From Citrus sinensis (lineage: Eukaryota; Streptophyta; Magnoliopsida; Sapindales; Rutaceae): DNA of 64,000 nt. The position numbers and the translations under genes are program-made. The stretch spans positions 2,148,001 through 2,212,000 of the forward strand of contig NC_068556.1 in assembly GCF_022201045.2 (NCBI RefSeq). The letters are read 5' to 3'. The notes beneath the pieces are model-generated. The model worked only from the letters and a program-made list of their open reading frames with translations, did no database searches and was not told where the DNA came from. Each line of letters begins with the position of its first letter. The stretch's first letter is position 1. Shown piece by piece: positions 60,559-64,000 of the stretch.

Positions 60559-61213
60559 TTAGTTCTTTGGTTGTGGTTGAGTGATGAACTTCGTAAGGAC
60601 ATAACAGTCTGGTGGGGTAATGTTAGTGTAGTAGTTTTTGATAGTGTCTGTGATATCAAATCCAAATTTCTTATAGAAGTTGATAGCATCTTCATTGTTT
60701 GTCTGCACATGCAAGTACACCTCTGATATGTTTTGTTTGGCACAGAGATCAAGGACATGGTTCAACAACTTTGTACCTGCAATAAATCCAAAAATTCAGG
60801 TAGCCTACTTAATCACATTGAATTTTTTTTTTCCCTGCCCATGCCTAGTGCAGTAGTGCTATTCACTATTGCAGCTACAAAATTGAAGAAAATAAAACTT
60901 GAGTAAAATGAGTTTTGTGTTGATCTTCAGTTTATAACAAGGTCTCAGAAGTTTAAAAAGCAAAAAAACAACAGAAACAGAAATGGGGTGCCACCTAGCT
61001 TATATGACATGAACCAACCAAGTTTCCTTAGGTACTCGAACCAGATTCAAACAACCCCCAAGAAAGAGACATCCTCAGGGAAAGATAAGAGTGTACTCAC
61101 CAATGCCTAGCCCACGGTATGGTGCCAAAACACCCAAAGTCATGATGTAAACACAGATAGCCCCACCTTCCTTCTTCTCCAGCCGGCATGCAATTGCACC
61201 GACACATATGTCA
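60559..61213 (-). pseudogene. NAA50: NAA50 N-terminal acetyltransferase, first exon missing
   Basis: Two exons of the N-alpha-acetyltransferase NAA50 (catalytic subunit working with the NatA complex) remain: 61101-61213 and 60559-60776. They encode DICVGAIACRLEKKEGGAIC, VYIMTLGVLAPYRGLGIGTK (the acetyl-CoA-binding loop), NISEVYLHVQTNNEDAINFY, KKFGFDITDTI and ITPPDCYVLTKFITQPQPKN. The splice phases match each other and both frames are open. The N-terminal exon (about 54 residues, normally with KKLNTVLFPVRYNDKYY) is not found upstream. Instead the sequence runs into a fragment of an unrelated plus-strand monooxygenase gene near 61.7 kb. The locus is therefore a 5'-truncated copy unless a distant alternative first exon exists; the GNAT fold would lack its first strand and helix. 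Confidence 0.8.
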
Positions 61214-61813
61214 CTGTAATATGCTGATCAATTGCAGAATGAAGTTTTAGGACAACTGGAAATTCGTTGATATTTACAAAGGTAATGCTGTAGCAAAAAC
61301 ACTAAAGGACTAGATAAAGCAAATCTAAAAAACCATTTGGGCAAGGCTACCAACAATATGATAGAAATCTCATCCAAATAGCACATATTTTTCCATTTTT
61401 TTATTGTATTTGCTATTTTGAAAAAAGAAAATAGACACTACTAACCCTTGTAACTGTATTGACATTACTTTAAGGGCCGAGAGTTTTTCTGTAAGTTGTT
61501 TAGAACTAAATGCTGACTAAAACACTTGCATTCATGATGCTAGGATGCAGATTTTTGTGATGCTTTGTTTAGTTTCAAAGTTTCTAATCTGAATTTCTAC
61601 TCACATTAAGAAACCATGTATTTCTCACCTGGTAAATTCAATCCTACATATTGACTTCGAGGCAACATATGCTTCTGGGACCGCTGGACTTCACCTTCTG
61701 GGATGAGCAGAGGACAAGGAGTTGCCACTAATTACAGATGGATACGTTTCTTTTCCAAATTACATATGTTAACCAGCCAGTTCTAATTATTATTATTTGG
61801 AAACTATGTGCAG
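61214..61813. other. Junction region between two truncated genes
   Basis: Sequence from 61214 to about 61640 looks like NAA50 intron. From about 61640 to 61813 a plus-strand TYVNQP-like scrap (about 61757-61775) and the acceptor CAG at 61811-61813 belong to the monooxygenase fragment. The exact breakpoint is not visible. Confidence 0.4.
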
Positions 61814-62332
61814 GGAAATTCAGTAACCATGAGAGTAAGCAATGACATGATCAAGAACATGCACGAAGAAGCAGAGAAGGTTTGGCTTCCTGAGTTTGTG
61901 AAGGTCATTAAAGAAACAAAAGAACCTTTCATAAATGCGATGTATGATTGTGATCCTCTTAAACAAATATTTTGGAGTAACCTAGTATTGATTGGAGATG
62001 CTGCTCACCCAACAACTCCTCATGGTCTGAGAAGCACGAACATGTCAATACTAGATGCAATGGTCATGGGAAAAAGCCTTGAAAAGTGGGGAGTGGAGGG
62101 TTTGCTTTCAGCTCTTGAAGAGTATCAGACAGTTCGGCTACCTGTAACCTCAAAACAAGTCCTGCATTCACGGCGACTTGGTCGAATTAAACAAGGCTTA
62201 GCTCTTCCAGATCGTGAACCTTTTAATACGAAGACAGCAAGTCCACAAGACTGTCAAGAGCTTCAACAGAAAACTATGCCTTTCTTCGCAGACCTGCCTT
62301 CTCTGGTTGACTCAACATTATGCTCCACTTGA
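61814..62332 (+). pseudogene. FAD-dependent monooxygenase, C-terminal exon only
   Basis: One long exon encodes about 172 residues of a plant group A flavin monooxygenase related to bacterial urate/3-hydroxybenzoate hydroxylases. It contains GNSVTMRVSNDMIKNMHEEA, the second FAD-binding motif WSNLVLIGDAAHPTTPHGLR (GD fingerprint), STNMSILDAMVMGKSLEKWG and SRRLGRIKQGLALPD, and ends VDSTLCST. An AG acceptor precedes it. The N-terminal GXGXXG dinucleotide-binding domain and most of the substrate domain are absent from the window upstream, where the NAA50 remnant lies on the other strand. The exon itself is open, so truncation appears recent, but no complete enzyme can be made here. Confidence 0.8.
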
Positions 62333-62831
62333 CCTGGGAGAAGATGAAGCATGTTCCAAGCAACCGAATAGTAGTTAAGTTTCAATTCTTTACACTTATT
62401 TACATCATACCCAACTTAGTTCTCATTGTGTGTAGTCTAGTTTTCAGTAGGAATCTCGTGTTTGTATAGAACTATTGTATCCTTGTCATCTATCTTTGTT
62501 TTATTTTCATTTATCTTGTTATGCAGGAATAAACTTAATTATTGTGATTAAAACAAAAATTATGATCGGTTTCATGTGCCTATTAAAGCTATAAGAAATT
62601 AAACTTTTGAATTCAAAAGGACATCCAGCAATTTGCCACGGGCTGGCGTAAGAGTTCTGACATTAACAAGCCGTCATTTTCCCAACCAACTTGAAGTTCT
62701 GTCTGGCAATTCTTCATAATTTTAACGAAAGTAAAAGCTAACAACTACCTTCAACAGAGTAAGCATTCAATGGTCGATTATTTTAATATTATATTCACTC
62801 AATAATTGAGGATGAGTCTTTCTTTGTTATT
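62333..62831. other. 3' flank of the monooxygenase fragment
   Basis: AT-rich, probably includes the old 3' untranslated region. Nothing else is recognised. Confidence 0.4.
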
Positions 62832-62849
62832 ATATCAATTGTTTTATAA

Positions 62850-63072
62850 CCAAAGTTGGTAGATGTGAGTGGTTCAGCACTCTCACTCCTTAAGAGAGGT
62901 CAGGGGTTCAAGTCCCGATCTCGTATGAAGTTACTACTTTGGCCAGCACTTTACCCCTTACGGGCCGACCCAGTGCGAGCGGGGATTAGTCTCGGTTGTG
63001 GTATGAACTTAAAGGTGCCTCCCACAGTTGGGGCTCATTTAGGATCACCTCGTGATTCAAACCAAAGAAAAA
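62850..63072 (+). mobile_element. tRNA-derived SINE, 223 bp, with 18-bp target duplication
   Basis: The 5' part carries an RNA polymerase III A box (GTGAGTGGTTCAGCA-type, about 62866-62880) and a B box (GGGGTTCAAGTCCC, 62892-62905). A tRNA-unrelated body and a short A-rich tail (CAAAGAAAAA) follow. Perfect direct repeats of ATATCAATTGTTTTATAA at 62832-62849 and 63073-63090 flank it, typical of LINE-mediated target-primed insertion. The insertion looks complete and young. The family name is not known to me. Confidence 0.88.
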
Positions 63073-63090
63073 ATATCAATTGTTTTATAA

Positions 63091-64000
63091 TATTAAGAAG
63101 ATGAATCAGCATTGTAAGCAATCATTTTCATTTATAATAAAATTTAATATACAAAATGACTGGTGAGGTACCACCATACCAGGTGGTGCATGGAAATATG
63201 GGGAATTTGGGACTTCTAGTGCGGCGGTGCTGCAGCGGCTGGGCATTACTTATGAGGTAGCTACTTAATGACCTGATCAGTTGAGTTTTGGGGAATTTGG
63301 ATTTTGGATCAATTAGTTAGGGAGTTGAGTGTGTTTTGTAACTTTAAGAAAATATAATTTGACTGTAATTATTAGTTATATCTTTATTTTTTTATGATAA
63401 GTTTTAATAAGAGTAAATTTACAATTAACTATTATTATTTTTTTAAAAAAAAAACCTTAGCCTCCTCTTACCTCCGCCCTTGGTACCTGCTAAAACCAAA
63501 TACCCAAATTATGAAAACGAAGAGCGAGACGATATGTTACTGGATTGTTATCAAAATTTGAAGCTAGAACTTAGCAATTGCCCAAAGATAAAGATTTGCT
63601 AAGATTTTAGACCCACAGACTTTTTAGTACCAATTTATCTTCGTTCCTTTAAGAATGATGGTGATTTGTAGAGCCATGCCCTGTATTCAAAATAAACAAA
63701 TTTGAAGAATATATCTGTTGATTCCGGTAGGGCAGGAGTCTCATGCACAAGTTTCTCATCTATTTTCTTACCAGAACAAATTTCTAGCCAAAATGAGGGT
63801 GTGAAAGGAAGATAAATAGACGAAATTTGGCCCACCACTTCATTCTTCCTAAATGAATAGCTTTTTACCCTATTAAACGAGGAAAAATGGATTAGATTCT
63901 CCCTTAATTTGATCTGATTAGTGATTACTAAATAAAGACCACACACTTTATTGTAGTGTGTTTCTTCATTTAATACATTGCAGTTTGTATGTGGCCCTAG
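63091..64000. other. Terminal intergenic stretch
   Basis: No supported gene. A minus-strand open frame at 63635-63946 (103 codons) shows no recognised domain, and its status is undecided. Confidence 0.4.

Noticed and set aside
62856-63104. 82-codon open frame, and a possible tRNA gene from the A/B boxes
   Set aside because: The region is a SINE with target duplications; the boxes lack a full cloverleaf with acceptor stem.
63635-63946. 103-codon minus-strand open frame near the window end
   Set aside because: No recognised domain or splice context; left undecided rather than annotated.

Overview
The window looks like nuclear DNA of a eudicot plant. Genes carry GT-AG introns, intergenic DNA is very AT-rich, proteins match land-plant families over their full length (DUF642, Shaker K+ channel, plastid DXS3, KCS11, CCR4-6, ycf36/DUF1230), and there are plant-type mobile elements (Ulp1/DUF1985-type MULEs, hAT and MITE elements, a tRNA-derived SINE, solo LTRs, a pararetrovirus remnant). 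A Citrus or other Sapindales genome is plausible but cannot be proven from the sequence alone.

Layout. 1-2395: right part of a MULE whose DUF1985 gene is interrupted by an 863-bp MITE-like element. 2567-2673: a perfect 46-bp-arm hairpin. 3031-5646 (-): DUF642 cell-wall protein. 5647-13581: gene-poor, with a caulimovirid fossil fragment, an (AAT)n tract and a 1.8-kb TIR element. 13582-15438 (-): QCR7, with a C18G16 tract in its last intron. 15439-19148: a solo LTR and a hAT-like MITE. 19149-23204 (+): AKT5/AKT6-type K+ channel. 24437-27357 (-): BOR-type boron transporter, broken. 29164-33995 (-): DXS3. 36543-37204 (+): EG45/plant-natriuretic-peptide-like protein. 37986-39014: nested MITEs. 39913-41448 (-): KCS11. 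43004-45432: complete-ended, internally deleted MULE. 45844-51117 (-): CCR4-6 deadenylase homolog. 51353-53087 (+): ycf36/DUF1230 plastid protein, head-to-head with CCR4-6. 53370-56799: hAT-like element carrying a nested MITE and a nested solo LTR. 57203-58015 (-): unrecognised glutamine-rich gene. 60559-61213 (-): NAA50 lacking its first exon. 61814-62332 (+): C-terminal part of a FAD monooxygenase. 62850-63072: SINE with an 18-bp target duplication.

The host genes are not an operon and serve separate jobs: cell wall (DUF642, EG45), respiration (QCR7), potassium uptake (AKT), boron transport (BOR remnant), plastid metabolism (DXS3, ycf36), cuticular lipids (KCS11) and mRNA decay (CCR4-6). 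Their order (DUF642-QCR7-AKT-BOR, and CCR4-6/DXS3/DUF642/ycf36) recalls duplicated Arabidopsis blocks on chromosomes 4 and 5, so this looks like a conserved ancestral block with mobile-element debris between genes. I found no convincing new multi-gene system. The most unusual signals are the DXS3 active-site losses, the MULE deletion derivative with a palindrome array, the 46-bp perfect hairpin, the EG45 intron whose retention changes only one residue, and the chimeric truncation junction near 61.2-61.8 kb. Exon limits were read by eye from GT/AG sites, and exon sums were checked to be divisible by three for every intact model.
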